NCBI RefSeq assembly: GCF_000346505.1
Contig: NZ_ANOH01000341.1
Location: forward strand, 1 to 64,000
DNA length: 64,000 nucleotides
Origin: Aporhodopirellula sallentina SM41
Lineage (GTDB): Bacteria > Planctomycetota > Planctomycetia > Pirellulales > Pirellulaceae
Direction of reading: 5' to 3'
Below, one piece after another: positions 43,562-52,901 of this stretch. The position numbers and the translations under genes were made by a program. How positions within the stretch are numbered: the stretch's first letter is position 1; each line of letters begins with the position of its first letter. The notes beneath the pieces were generated by a model, which saw only the letters and a program-made list of their open reading frames with translations, ran no database searches and had not been told where the DNA came from.

Positions 43562-45778
43562 ATGCCATCTCGTGCCCCGTTGCAACGCAAAATCCACGGT
43601 CTCGACTGTGCCGAAGAAGTCTCGTTGCTCAAGCGAGAACTGTTGCCGTTGCTCAACGACGAATCACGCCTAACGTTTGATCTTCTCCGAGCAAAACTCA
43701 CCGTCGATCTCAACGACACAACGTTCTCCAGCGAACAAATCGACGCCGCGATCCAACGCACCGGCCTGCGCTACGAACCTTGGGTTGAATCGTCGCCCGA
43801 TGAAAACACGCAGTCGTCCTGGCAAAAACATCGACGCACCATCCTCACTGTGGTCAGCGGTATCTGCGGTTTGCTCGGATGGTTACTGCAACGCGGCGAA
43901 GCGCACACGATGCCGGATGATGGATTGCTCATCGACTCGTCACTGCATGGCATTTCTTTGCCCGCGGCGACGACGTTCATCGTCGGTATCGTCGCAGGGT
44001 TGATTCTCGTACTTCCGAAGGCCTGGCGGTCACTCCGTTCACTTCGCCCCGACATGAACCTGCTCATGTGCGTCGCCGTGGTCGGTGCGATCGCAATCGG
44101 CGAATGGGTCGAAGCCGCCACGGTCGCGTTTTTGTTCTCCCTGTCTCTCTTACTGGAATCCTGGAGCATCGGAAGAGCCCGCCGCGCGATCAGTTCCCTG
44201 ATGCAGTGGACGCCTCCGACCGCAAGGGTGCTCGCCGAATGCGGACACGTTCATGAAGTCTCACCCGACGAAGTTCCCATCGGATCGACAGTGCAGATCC
44301 GACCGGGTGACAAAGTTCCGCTCGACGGGATCGTGAAATCGGGTACGAGCGACATCGATCAGTCACCGATCACCGGAGAGAGTATCCCGGACGAGAAAAT
44401 TGTGGGTGACACCGTTTACGCGGGCACCATCAACGGCGACGGCGTTTTGACGATCCAAACGACGAAAACCGCCGATGACTCCACACTCGCCCGGATCATT
44501 CGAATGGTCAGCGAGGCGGGATCCAAACGCGCCGCGTCGGAACAGTGGGTGGAAAAGTTCGCCGCGATTTACACGCCGATCGTATTCATCTCCGCCTTGC
44601 TCGTGATGCTGGTCCCGCCACTGCTGCTCGCCGCCTCGTGGGAAAGTTGGATCTATCGCTCTCTCGTACTGCTGGTCATCGCCTGCCCTTGTGCGTTGGT
44701 AATCAGCACGCCGGTGAGTGTTATCTCGGCACTGACGTCGGCGGCCCGACATGGCGTTCTCATCAAAGGCGGTGTATTTATCGAGCTACCCGCGAACCTG
44801 GATGCGATCGCGTTCGACAAGACCGGCACATTGACTCACGGCGCCCCCTCTGTTGCCGACGTTGTCCTCCCCGAACAACAGCCTGGATCGACTCAACTCG
44901 ATCAAGACGAATTCCTATCGCTCGCCGCGGCAATCGCATCCCAAAGTAGCCATCCACTTTCGCTCGCGATTGTCGACTACGCCAAAAAACAACAGGTCCA
45001 ACCCCAGTCCGCAGCGGACGTAACCGCGATCCCGGGCAAAGGCACGATGGCGTCGATCGACGGTCGGTCTTACTGGATGGGATCACGGCGACTGATGCAC
45101 GACCAAACAGCCGGCTGCCAACAAATTACACAGCGAATCGATACTCCCGAGTATCGCGATCACAGCGTTGTGATTCTCGGACGCGGCGAAGACGTTCTCG
45201 GCGTCATCCTGCTGCGAGACCCAATCCGCAAAAACGCGAAAGACGTCGTTTCAAAACTCCGCTCCTCCGGCATTCAACACGTGTCGATGCTGACCGGTGA
45301 CCATGATTCCGCGGCACAGCGAGTCGCCGACGCGGCGGGCATCGACGACGTCCACTCTCAATTGTTGCCCGAAGACAAAGTCGAAGTCGTCGGATTGATG
45401 GTCGAAGAATACGGCAACGTTGCGATGATCGGCGACGGAGTGAATGACGCGCCCGCTCTCGCGATCGCAACCCTGGGTATCGCGATGGGCGGATCCGGCA
45501 GTGACGCCGCAATCGAGACCGCAGACATTACTTTGATGACCGACGATCTCGATTTGATACCGTGGCTCCGCGACCATTCTCTGCGAACACTCTCGATCAT
45601 TCGCCAAAACATCACGTTCGCGCTCGGGATCAAATTCCTATTTGTCGTCATGACCTTTCTCGGATACGCATCGCTGTGGGCCGCGATTGCCGCCGACACC
45701 GGCGCGTCGCTGCTGGTAATCTTCAACGCACTGCGTCTGCTGCAGACTCGCCCATCGGATGGCGAAAACGCAATCTGA
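43562..45778 (+). CDS. Heavy-metal P1B-type ATPase (Zn/Cd/Pb type)
   Basis: 738 aa. Pumps divalent metal ions out of the cytoplasm. N-terminal HMA-like domain (about 8-75) with a single Cys, HGLDCAEEVSLLKREL, where the usual GMxCxxC has only one Cys. Membrane helices at about 95-200 and 335-400; TGESIP actuator loop (about 280), CPCALVISTPVSVISAL (about 374) ion-site motif, phosphorylation DKTGTLTHG (about 418), GDGVNDAPALA hinge, and two last helices. The DCAEE form and CPC motif fit the ZntA/CadA branch rather than copper pumps. Followed by the DUF167 gene on the same strand. Confidence 0.9.
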   Translation: MPSRAPLQRKIHGLDCAEEVSLLKRELLPLLNDESRLTFDLLRAKLTVDLNDTTFSSEQIDAAIQRTGLRYEPWVESSPDENTQSSWQKHRRTILTVVSGICGLLGWLLQRGEAHTMPDDGLLIDSSLHGISLPAATTFIVGIVAGLILVLPKAWRSLRSLRPDMNLLMCVAVVGAIAIGEWVEAATVAFLFSLSLLLESWSIGRARRAISSLMQWTPPTARVLAECGHVHEVSPDEVPIGSTVQIRPGDKVPLDGIVKSGTSDIDQSPITGESIPDEKIVGDTVYAGTINGDGVLTIQTTKTADDSTLARIIRMVSEAGSKRAASEQWVEKFAAIYTPIVFISALLVMLVPPLLLAASWESWIYRSLVLLVIACPCALVISTPVSVISALTSAARHGVLIKGGVFIELPANLDAIAFDKTGTLTHGAPSVADVVLPEQQPGSTQLDQDEFLSLAAAIASQSSHPLSLAIVDYAKKQQVQPQSAADVTAIPGKGTMASIDGRSYWMGSRRLMHDQTAGCQQITQRIDTPEYRDHSVVILGRGEDVLGVILLRDPIRKNAKDVVSKLRSSGIQHVSMLTGDHDSAAQRVADAAGIDDVHSQLLPEDKVEVVGLMVEEYGNVAMIGDGVNDAPALAIATLGIAMGGSGSDAAIETADITLMTDDLDLIPWLRDHSLRTLSIIRQNITFALGIKFLFVVMTFLGYASLWAAIAADTGASLLVIFNALRLLQTRPSDGENAI

Positions 45779-45806
45779 GGGCCAAAACCTTACGAGGTAA
45801 AAACAT

Positions 45807-45827
45807 CCTCGGTTTGCAGAACCGAGG
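45807..45827 (+). terminator. 8-bp hairpin between the P-type ATPase and DUF167 genes
   Basis: CCTCGGTT-TGCAG-AACCGAGG, 28 bp after the ATPase stop and 30 bp before the DUF167 start. No T-tract. It may be an attenuator or partial terminator inside the plus-strand unit. Confidence 0.45.
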
Positions 45828-45857
45828 ACAGTAATCACGAGTGAACCCCCGAACATC

Positions 45858-46151
45858 ATGATTGAAATCAGAGAAACAAAAGACGGATGCGTCTTCCCGG
45901 TTCGTGTCACCCCGAAAGCCAAAAAACCATCCATCGGCGGGGAACACGACGGAGCACTCAAGGTCGCCGTGGCCGCTCCACCGGAAAACGGCAAAGCGAA
46001 CTCCGCCGTCGAAGCATCCATCGCGAAATGGCTCGGCACGAGTAAATCGAGTGTTGAAATCACCGCGGGGCTCACCTCACGCGTCAAAACCGTGCACGTG
46101 CAAGGCATCACAAAAGACACCGTTGCGTCGGCAATCCACGATCTCGGCTGA
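45858..46151 (+). CDS. DUF167 (YggU) family protein
   Basis: 97 aa. Matches the DUF167/YggU fold: FPVRVTPKAKKPSIGGEHDG (usually VxPxAxxxxi), ALKVAVAAPPENGKANSAV (A-P-P-x-x-G-x-A-N core) and VEITAGLTSRVKTVHVQG. Widespread small cytoplasmic protein of unknown function. ATG start; separated from the P-type ATPase by a hairpin-containing 79-bp gap. Confidence 0.92.
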   Translation: MIEIRETKDGCVFPVRVTPKAKKPSIGGEHDGALKVAVAAPPENGKANSAVEASIAKWLGTSKSSVEITAGLTSRVKTVHVQGITKDTVASAIHDLG

Positions 46152-46541
46152 TTCACGCAGCAAACTGGCCGCCACAGCCGACTGGTTTTGGCAGCGACTG
46201 GCTTTTGTAGCGACTGGCTTCCGCAGAGACAGGCCACCACAATCAACGAAGCACGGTGGACACGATTACAATCCGGAACGACTACAGTCGCGAACAACCA
46301 CGACGGGCTAACACCACATCGAGTTGCAGTTAAACTGTCTCGTTCCAACTCCATTCCTTTGAAAATGGCAGCAGTCTTTCTGAGACCCCATCAGCCATTT
46401 GGCGTTCGCCAAGGTTGATACGACGCTACCGCAGCGAGCGCCGCCGGCGCATCCATTGAAAAAAGTTTTCTGATCGGTGATAAGACTTTTGGTTCACGCC
46501 ACATTGCCAGAAAACACTTCCCCATTTGAAAAACAACAATC
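46152..46541. other. Intergenic region with 16-bp tandem repeat
   Basis: 390 bp after the DUF167 gene. Holds the tandem repeat at 46180-46227. No gene-like frame or clear promoter box; the ThuA promoter must lie near 46400-46540, which is A/T-richer. Confidence 0.5.
46180..46227. repeat. 16-bp tandem repeat, three copies
   Basis: GACTGGTTTTGGCAGC (46180-46195), GACTGGCTTTTGTAGC (46196-46211), GACTGGCTTCCGCAGA (46212-46227). About 30 bp after the DUF167 stop. Confidence 0.75.
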
Positions 46542-47585
46542 ATGCCCTCTATCAAAACAATCCTTCTCGTCGCCTGCTTGTTTCAGTGCACACCGTCGTT
46601 CGCCGCACCGTTGGTATTCGAAGGTGAACAAGGCGTTGGAAAGGGGAAACACATTGTTTTCTTGGCCGGTGATCACGAATACCGGTCCGAGGAGTCGTTG
46701 CCGGCACTAGCGCGGATTTTGGCGAAACACCACGGATTCAAGTGCACGGTCCTATTCAATATCGACCCAAAATCGGGCGAGATCGTCGCGGGCACTCCGT
46801 CGAACATACCTGGGATGGAAGCACTCCAAACGGCAGATTTGGCCGTTGTCTTTCTGCGTTTCCAAAACCTTCCTGCTGATCAGATGAAACACTTCGACGA
46901 TTACCTGCAACGTGGCGGGCCGGTCGTCGGCATGCGAACGTCAACGCACGCGTTTCAAATTCCCAAAGGTCAACCGTACGAGAAGTACTCATTCAAGAGC
47001 GAAGCAGCCGACTACAAACTCGGTTTCGGCCATCAAGTACTCGGCCAAACTTGGGTCGGACACTACGGACGCAATCATCGTCAGAGCACACGAATCACAG
47101 TCCTTGATGCAATGCGAGATCACCCGATCGTCCAAGGCGTCAAGGACGTTTGGGTTCAAGCCGGTGCGTATGTTGGCAAACCGATCGACGGACAAATCCT
47201 AACGATGGCACAACCGCTCGAGGGCATGACGCCGGACTCGCCCATCGTTGAAAGCCTTCCCCCTCAACCATCCGAATGGACACGCACCTACCAATCGGCC
47301 GACGGCAAAGACTTCCGCGTCTTCACTTCACTCTACGGCACACCGGAAGACCTCACCAACGATGGATACCGTCGCCTGATGATCAACGGCATCTTCTGGG
47401 CGATCGGTCAAGAAGCGGCAATAACGCCCGACCTGAACATCGATTTCGTCGGCCCGTTTCAACCCAACACGTACGGCAACCAAACCCATGCTCTCGGGAT
47501 CAAACCCGAAATGTACGAAGGCTACGAAAGCCCCATCCCGGCCAACAACAACACGAACCAACCGAAGCGAAAGAAGAAAGAGTAG
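46542..47585 (+). CDS. Exported ThuA-like protein
   Basis: 347 aa. Signal peptide MPSIKTILLVACLFQCT then PSFAAP. The body is a class I glutaminase-like ThuA fold: HIVFLAGDHEYRSEESLPAL, DLAVVFLRFQNLPADQMKHF, GGPVVGMRTSTHAF, and a late VFTSLYGTPEDLTNDGYRRL, typical of ThuA proteins. ThuA domains occur with DUF1080 and sugar-acting enzymes in planctomycetes. The C-terminus is basic and Asn-rich (NQPKRKKKE). Function in sugar metabolism is inferred only. The palindrome at 47614-47668 closes the unit. Confidence 0.85.
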   Translation: MPSIKTILLVACLFQCTPSFAAPLVFEGEQGVGKGKHIVFLAGDHEYRSEESLPALARILAKHHGFKCTVLFNIDPKSGEIVAGTPSNIPGMEALQTADLAVVFLRFQNLPADQMKHFDDYLQRGGPVVGMRTSTHAFQIPKGQPYEKYSFKSEAADYKLGFGHQVLGQTWVGHYGRNHRQSTRITVLDAMRDHPIVQGVKDVWVQAGAYVGKPIDGQILTMAQPLEGMTPDSPIVESLPPQPSEWTRTYQSADGKDFRVFTSLYGTPEDLTNDGYRRLMINGIFWAIGQEAAITPDLNIDFVGPFQPNTYGNQTHALGIKPEMYEGYESPIPANNNTNQPKRKKKE

Positions 47586-47613
47586 TTGGCCGCATGTCCG
47601 GCTCAGATGTTGG

Positions 47614-47668
47614 GTAGTGGATCTTGTGAAAGATCCTCATGCATCAGGATCTTTCACAAGATCACTAC
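47614..47668. repeat. Long palindromic element at a convergent gene end (copy 2)
   Basis: GTAGTGGATCTTGTGAAAGATCC (47614-47636 on the plus strand) pairs with 47647-47668 (GGATCTTTCACAAGATCACTAC) with a TCATGCATCA loop and one base gap. Compared with copy 1 (40588-40643) the arm T-A pair is changed to G-C in both arms, which keeps the stem. Located between the ThuA and galE stops. Confidence 0.85.
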
Positions 47669-47725
47669 CGCCTACCCGAAAACCAAGCCACGTCGGAATA
47701 CGAGAGCGTTCTGAAATGGAACGCC

Positions 47726-48709
47726 TCAGGTCTCATAACCGTGCGGATGGGATTGATGCCAACGCCACGCGGTAGCGACGACGTCTTTGACGTTGGTGTA
47801 TTTTGCTTTCCAGTCCAATACCTTCTCGGCGAGCCTCGCATCAGCGACCAACTCCGCCGGGTCGCCCGGTCGTCTTTCGCCAATGACGGCGGGAATCGAA
47901 TGACCGGTTACTTCGCGACAGGCGTCGACGATTTCGCGAACGCTGATTCCTTTTCCGGTCCCAAGGTTCACGCAAATTCCCTCGCCGGGTTTTAGCCGCT
48001 CGAGCGCCCGCAGGTGCGCGTCGGCGAGATCCTCAACGTGGATGTAATCGCGGATACACGTTCCATCCGGGGTTGGATAATCGTCGCCAAAGATCGTGAT
48101 ACTTTCCCGCTGGCCGAGCGCGACTTGCAGCACGATCGGAATCAGGTGTGACTCAGGGTCGTGATGTTCACCGATCTCGCCGCTCGGTTTCGCACCGGCG
48201 GCATTGAAGTAGCGCAACGCCGCATAACCAAACCCGTAGGCTTTCGCGTAATCGGCCAACGCCCGTTCGATGACCAGCTTGGTGAAGCCGTAGGGGTTGA
48301 TCGGATTTTGCGGCGTCGTCTCCGCGATCGGCATTTTTTCCGGCTGGCCGTACGTCGCCGTCGTGCTGCTGAAGACGATTTTCTTAACGTCTATCTGACG
48401 CATCGCCTCGAGCAACGCCAACGTCGCGACCACGTTGTTTTGATAGTAAATCGCGGGTTCGCGAACCGATTCACCGACTTCGGCGAACGCCGCAAAATGC
48501 ATCACGACGTCGATTTCGTTCTCATGCAGCGTTTTCTCGACCAATGCGGAATCGGTCAGGTCACCTTTGACAAACGTTTCCGCCGGCACCGACTGCGCGT
48601 GACCGCGGGAAAGATTATCAAAAACAACGACGCGGTGACCTTCGGCGAGTAACCGTGCGACCGCATGCGAACCGATATATCCGGCTCCACCAACAACCAA
48701 AACGTTCAT
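47726..48709 (-). CDS. galE: UDP-glucose 4-epimerase
   Basis: 327 aa from the ATG at 48709 (MNVLVVGGAG), chosen because the Rossmann motif must start near the N-terminus; the frame is open to 48760. Extended short-chain dehydrogenase: GGAGYIGSHAVARLL NAD motif, catalytic Ser/Thr in FSSTTATYG, and the YxxxK pair in NPYGFTKLVIE. NAD-dependent interconversion of UDP-glucose and UDP-galactose, supplying sugars for polysaccharide. Monocistronic, convergent with the ThuA gene. Confidence 0.92.
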   Translation of the reverse strand: MNVLVVGGAGYIGSHAVARLLAEGHRVVVFDNLSRGHAQSVPAETFVKGDLTDSALVEKTLHENEIDVVMHFAAFAEVGESVREPAIYYQNNVVATLALLEAMRQIDVKKIVFSSTTATYGQPEKMPIAETTPQNPINPYGFTKLVIERALADYAKAYGFGYAALRYFNAAGAKPSGEIGEHHDPESHLIPIVLQVALGQRESITIFGDDYPTPDGTCIRDYIHVEDLADAHLRALERLKPGEGICVNLGTGKGISVREIVDACREVTGHSIPAVIGERRPGDPAELVADARLAEKVLDWKAKYTNVKDVVATAWRWHQSHPHGYET

Positions 48710-48867
48710 CAAAATCAATCCGAGAGGGACAATCGTCGATAAGAATCGCATGGTAACCAATCGAGTGATTTGCTAACACGGGACACGGGCGTCCAGGCCC
48801 ACGAGTTACCGCAGCCCCCACGTCCTCACGGCCCCACGACCAAACAACCGGCGACGGGAAATTTCGC

Positions 48868-49821
48868 ATGGCAAAACGACTGACCAAGTTGCAGATGTTG
48901 CAAAACGGAGCACCCGCTCCGAAGAAAGTCGACGCGAGCGATTCGATTTGTGCGGATTTCCTGGTTTATCTGAAGCGAGAGTGCCACCTCGCCAAGAACA
49001 CCGTCGACGCGTATCGCCGCGACATGATGCAGTTCGTCAAATGGCTCGACGGACGCAAGCCGGAAACGATGAAGGTGAGCGAACTATCGGATTTCATCGG
49101 ATTTTTACACGATCGGGAACTCGCCCCCGCGTCGATCTCTCGCAACATCGTCGCCGTTCGCACGTTTTACAAATACCTACAACTCGAAGGCATCGCGACC
49201 GAAAACCCCGCCGAACTGCTCGCGACGCAAAAGTCCTGGCAGCGAATGCCCGGGGTCCTATCCCCGTCGGAAGTCGACGCGTTCTTGTCGGCGGTAAAGA
49301 AGAGCGATCAGTTTTGGGAACGCGATCGGGCACTGCTCGAGGTTCTTTACGCGACGGGATGCCGTGCCTCGGAAGTTTGCTCGCTGCGGGTCCGCGACCT
49401 GTCGCTTTCGGAAAAGCACCTCCGCTGCCATGGAAAAGGTGACAAACAACGGATGGTGCCGATCGGCGGTCGAGCCATCGCAGCGATCGAATTGTATCTC
49501 TCACACGCCCGCGGCATTTTGGCAGCGAGAGGCCCGAGCCTTTGCGACGAGTTGTTTCTCTCCCGAGGCGGCCGCCCTCTCGATCGCGTGCAGCTATGGC
49601 GACTGGTCAAACGATACGCCGATCGCGCCGGTATCCTTTCCGAAATCAGCCCCCACTCTTTACGCCACAGTTTTGCGACCCACCTACTCGCCGGCGGTGC
49701 GGATCTGCGGCAAGTTCAAGAGATGCTCGGTCACGCGAGCATTCAAACGACACAAATCTACACCCACGTCGAACACAGCCGACTGCAACGCGTCCATCGC
49801 GAGTTTCATCCTCGCGCTTAA
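48868..49821 (+). CDS. xerD: Tyrosine recombinase XerD-like
   Basis: 317 aa. N-terminal SAM-like core-binding domain (FLVYLKRECHLAKNTVDAYR), then the catalytic domain: Arg in YATGCRASEVCSLRVRDL, Lys in GKGDKQRMVPI, HSLRHSFATHLLAGGADLRQ (His, Arg), LGHASIQTTQIYTHV (His, catalytic Tyr). Cuts and rejoins chromosome dimers at dif with a partner. XerD is favoured over XerC by the LLAGGADLRQVQEMLGH block. No integrase-type cargo or att repeats are adjacent, so this is the housekeeping resolvase. The dif site is not in the window. Confidence 0.9.
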   Translation: MAKRLTKLQMLQNGAPAPKKVDASDSICADFLVYLKRECHLAKNTVDAYRRDMMQFVKWLDGRKPETMKVSELSDFIGFLHDRELAPASISRNIVAVRTFYKYLQLEGIATENPAELLATQKSWQRMPGVLSPSEVDAFLSAVKKSDQFWERDRALLEVLYATGCRASEVCSLRVRDLSLSEKHLRCHGKGDKQRMVPIGGRAIAAIELYLSHARGILAARGPSLCDELFLSRGGRPLDRVQLWRLVKRYADRAGILSEISPHSLRHSFATHLLAGGADLRQVQEMLGHASIQTTQIYTHVEHSRLQRVHREFHPRA

Positions 49822-49836
49822 CACCGGGGCTTAATC

Positions 49837-49864
49837 TTTCGGTCGGCGCGATCCGCCACCGAAA
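49837..49864. terminator. Bidirectional hairpin between convergent xerD and MnmD-like genes
   Basis: TTTCGGT (49837-49843) and ACCGAAA (49858-49864) enclose GGCG-CGATC-CGCC (49845-49857). The stem sits in the 47-bp gap between the two convergent stops. Confidence 0.65.
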
Positions 49865-49868
49865 CACA

Positions 49869-50684
49869 TCAATCGACCACCACGCGTGACGCGATCATCA
49901 CTTCCCGCTTACCACCGGGAGGCCCCGGAACACGCTGCACCGTAAAACCGGCGGACTCCATCCGTCGCCGAATCTCGGACGCAACGCAGTAGGTCACCAG
50001 TCGACCACCGGGCCGAGTTTTTTCCGCGAGCGCCCGCAGGAACCCGACCGTCCATAACTCTGGACTCGTCTTGGCATCAAACGCATCGAGGTAAACCGTG
50101 TCGACGAGTACATCTTCGCAAGGCAAAAAATCGACCGCGTTCCCAACGGTGATCTCGACACGTCGGTTCGCCGACGGCGTCCAACTTACTCGCGTCAGAG
50201 GCTGTTGCTCGCGCAAGCCACGCTCTTGTTGAGCAACCCCGACATCGTCGACCGTTCGCAGCGGCTCGATGTGCTGCTCGTACCAGCGCAGATACTCTTC
50301 AACCAACTCCGGATGCCCCAGACCTCTTCCGAGATCGAGTTGCCGGAGCGTTTCGGTCTTTAACGGAGCAACCTCGACACTGATGTATCGCAGCGGGCAG
50401 TCACGCGAAACGGCGTGGTCCAACGTGCGAAGCATCGAGAGCCCGGTACCCAACCCGATCTCGAGAATCGTGCGCGGCCGCCGCCTCGTTGACGCGTCAC
50501 GGTCTTCTTGCGAAAAGCCACCGTTGTATCGATACACGTGGTCGCACTCCGCCGCCGCACCACATCGACTGTGATACGACACATCCGTTTCCACGTTGAC
50601 CAACGTGCGACTTTGATCGTCGGTGATTTCGATCACCCAACCGGGTTCAGGACTCGTCAATTGAGGACGACGGGGAGGAGCCAT
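49869..50684 (-). CDS. MnmD-like SAM-dependent methyltransferase (DUF752)
   Basis: 271 aa. The SAM motif ILEIGLGTGLSMLRTLDHA near residue 76 and VYLDAFDAKTSPELWTVGFL (DAFxxxxxPELW) near 180 mark the tRNA-modifying MnmC methyltransferase domain family. The N-terminus SPEPGWVIEITDDQSRTLVN also fits. MnmD/MnmC finish the mnm5(s2)U34 wobble modification. Only the methyltransferase domain is present, with no FAD-dependent oxidoreductase domain. ATG start. An unrelated small-molecule methyltransferase is possible but less likely. Confidence 0.8.
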   Translation of the reverse strand: MAPPRRPQLTSPEPGWVIEITDDQSRTLVNVETDVSYHSRCGAAAECDHVYRYNGGFSQEDRDASTRRRPRTILEIGLGTGLSMLRTLDHAVSRDCPLRYISVEVAPLKTETLRQLDLGRGLGHPELVEEYLRWYEQHIEPLRTVDDVGVAQQERGLREQQPLTRVSWTPSANRRVEITVGNAVDFLPCEDVLVDTVYLDAFDAKTSPELWTVGFLRALAEKTRPGGRLVTYCVASEIRRRMESAGFTVQRVPGPPGGKREVMIASRVVVD

Positions 50685-50748
50685 TGCAACGATCTCGTGC
50701 GAATCTTCAATCGCAGATACAACCGAATTCCGCGTTCATCCGCGGCGA

Positions 50749-51741
50749 CTACGTCCTGGCTAATTCTGACATAGCTTCCACGCGATTGCGACCGGACGCC
50801 TTTGCCCGGTAGAGCATTTCGTCGCACCGGCTGAAAACGTCTTCCCAATTCTCAGTGCTGCCGGCTTGCACCAATCCCGCACTCGCGGTGACTCGAATTT
50901 CGTAGTCGCCGATCTGCATCGTCATTTCTTCCAAACGTTTGAGGATCGTCTGGATCTGCTCTCGGGCCTCGGCTAACGAGTCACCCACCATCATCACCGA
51001 GAACTCTTCGCCGCCGAAACGAACAATCGACGATGAATCCGAAGCGGTCTCGACCAACACCCGAGCCGAACGTTGCAACACCACGTCGCCAACGCAGTGG
51101 CCATAGGTGTCGTTGATTTCTTTAAAACGGTCCAAATCGATCAGAGCCACGAACAGAGCCTGACCCATCGTTTGCGTATCGGCGAGGAAACGCGAATAAC
51201 GTCGTTGCAGATTCCGGCGATTGGACAACCCGGTCAACGGATCGTTGTCAGCCTCGGCGAGATAACCAAGAACCATGCGTTGCCGCTCGATTGCAAAACG
51301 AATAACTCGGATCAGCGATGCGGTCGTGAAATGTCCTTTGGCGACGTAGTCTTGTGCCCCACACTGAATCGCATGAATCGCGAGTTCATCATCATCTTGT
51401 CCGGTCAACACAATGATGGGAAGGCACGAGTCCAAGGCTCGGAGTTGCTCGAACGATTCGGCGCCGCGTGCATCGGGAAGGTTGATATCGACGAGGGCAA
51501 CGTCGTAGCTGTTGGCCTGCAGTTGATCGATCGCTGACCCCATGTTGCTGACATGGTCGACCGAGATGTTGGCCTTGTCCTGTTTTTGAAACGATCGCTG
51601 AATGATTGAGGCATCCATCGGATCATCCTCAATCAAAAGGACCCGGCAGTGCTTCATGGAGACGCAATTGCCTGTGCGTGACGCAACAGGTTCTCGATGT
51701 TGCGTTTCCAATTCGTTAATGATTCCAGCGTACGCGTTCAT
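50749..51741 (-). CDS. Response regulator-GGDEF diguanylate cyclase
   Basis: 330 aa from the ATG at 51741 (GAGGGC before it is a fair ribosome binding site); the frame extends to 51792. Receiver domain at about 30-145 with phosphate-accepting Asp in VALVDINLPD, LLIEDDPMD at the start, and IIVLTGQDDDE/YVAKG. GGDEF domain at about 165-325 with active-site IVRFGGEEFSVMM. The R-x-x-D inhibitory site normally 5 residues before it is absent (ASDSSS). Makes cyclic di-GMP under phosphorelay control, which fits attachment or stalk life; no sensor kinase is adjacent. Confidence 0.92.
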   Translation of the reverse strand: MNAYAGIINELETQHREPVASRTGNCVSMKHCRVLLIEDDPMDASIIQRSFQKQDKANISVDHVSNMGSAIDQLQANSYDVALVDINLPDARGAESFEQLRALDSCLPIIVLTGQDDDELAIHAIQCGAQDYVAKGHFTTASLIRVIRFAIERQRMVLGYLAEADNDPLTGLSNRRNLQRRYSRFLADTQTMGQALFVALIDLDRFKEINDTYGHCVGDVVLQRSARVLVETASDSSSIVRFGGEEFSVMMVGDSLAEAREQIQTILKRLEEMTMQIGDYEIRVTASAGLVQAGSTENWEDVFSRCDEMLYRAKASGRNRVEAMSELART

Positions 51742-51971
51742 GCCCTCTATTTTCCCACGTAATCTAGTTGATGACGGGTCACTGGTCCGCAAAGACTTGC
51801 CAACCTATCCGTTGCCCCACGCTGAACAATGGGACAGGTATTTGGGAACAGATACGCGAATCAAAGGCAGGACTGAACATTCGCGTCGAATAGGTCACGA
51901 AGGTTCCGATTGTGCCGAGCGGACGGATAACACCGGTCCCGTGATAGATTCGCTGTGAGGGGCCAACCGCG

Positions 51972-52901
51972 CTATCGCTTCTTGCTGCCACGTAGGAACT
52001 TTTCCATGGCCGCCGGCAAAGGTGATTCGACCGTTTTCTGTTCGCCCGTCACCGGATGATGAAACGTCAATGACCTCGCATGCAGCGCGATCCTTCGTCG
52101 GATCCACCGGGGATGCACGGCTCGTTTCGCCTCATACTTTCTGTCTCCTAAAATCGGATGGTTAGCGTGAGCGAACTGCACTCGAATTTGATTGCGTTTG
52201 CCCGTCGGCAGCGAAACTTCGACGTACGTCGCGTCCTCCATTCGTTTCAGGACACGGTAGTGCGTGATCGCCTCTTCGCTGTGTTTGGAGGGCGCCGTCA
52301 CATAACGTTCGAGGTTGTTACCCGTTGCCAAATGCGTCCGAAAAGTGCCTTCGTCATCAGGCAATTCTCCGGCCACGATCGCGGAATAAATCCGCTCCGG
52401 CTTTTGTTGCTTGAACTGCTCGATGAGCAACTCAGCGACAGCGAGGTGTTTTCCGAAAATCAACAATCCACTGACATCCCGATCGAGCCGATGGACCAAA
52501 CAGGCCTCACGTTCGGCACGTGAGTGACTCAGATAGATCGACACGCGATCGACCAATGTATTTGGGTCGCCACGATCCGTGGGGACCGTCAACGTACCGG
52601 CCGCCTTGTCGACCACGATCACGTGGTCGTCTTCGTATGCGATTGTGAATGTTCGGTCATCCCACCGACGCTCTTTCTTTTCTCGATAACGTTGCGTCGG
52701 GTCGAACCGAACTTCGACGCAATCCCCGGGCTCGAGCGACCTCGCCGAATCAGAACACAGTTCACCGTCGATCCAAACGCACCCGCGATCAACCAATCCT
52801 CTGGACTGGCTGTGCGAGGTCTCACACACACGGCGAACAAACGCATCGGTGCGTCCCGCGGTTTCTTCGGTAACGGTCTCGGAAATTCGTTTCAACGCCA
52901 T
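51972..52901 (-). CDS. RluA-family pseudouridine synthase
   Basis: 309 aa. S4 RNA-binding domain at residues about 15-70 (FVRRVCETSHSQSRGLVDRG, with GDCVEVRF), then the catalytic domain with the active Asp in CLVHRLDRDVSGLLIFGK and the conserved YSAIVAGELPDDEGTF, and RKRNQIRVQFAHANHPILGD. Isomerises uridine to pseudouridine in rRNA or tRNA (RluD/RluC/TruC group not resolved). ATG start. Cytoplasmic, monocistronic. Confidence 0.9.
   Translation of the reverse strand: MALKRISETVTEETAGRTDAFVRRVCETSHSQSRGLVDRGCVWIDGELCSDSARSLEPGDCVEVRFDPTQRYREKKERRWDDRTFTIAYEDDHVIVVDKAAGTLTVPTDRGDPNTLVDRVSIYLSHSRAEREACLVHRLDRDVSGLLIFGKHLAVAELLIEQFKQQKPERIYSAIVAGELPDDEGTFRTHLATGNNLERYVTAPSKHSEEAITHYRVLKRMEDATYVEVSLPTGKRNQIRVQFAHANHPILGDRKYEAKRAVHPRWIRRRIALHARSLTFHHPVTGEQKTVESPLPAAMEKFLRGSKKR

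Noticed and set aside
48868-49821. Phage or genomic-island integrase
   Set aside because: The recombinase has the XerD motif order, and no att repeats, tRNA or mobile cargo are next to it; housekeeping XerD is more likely.
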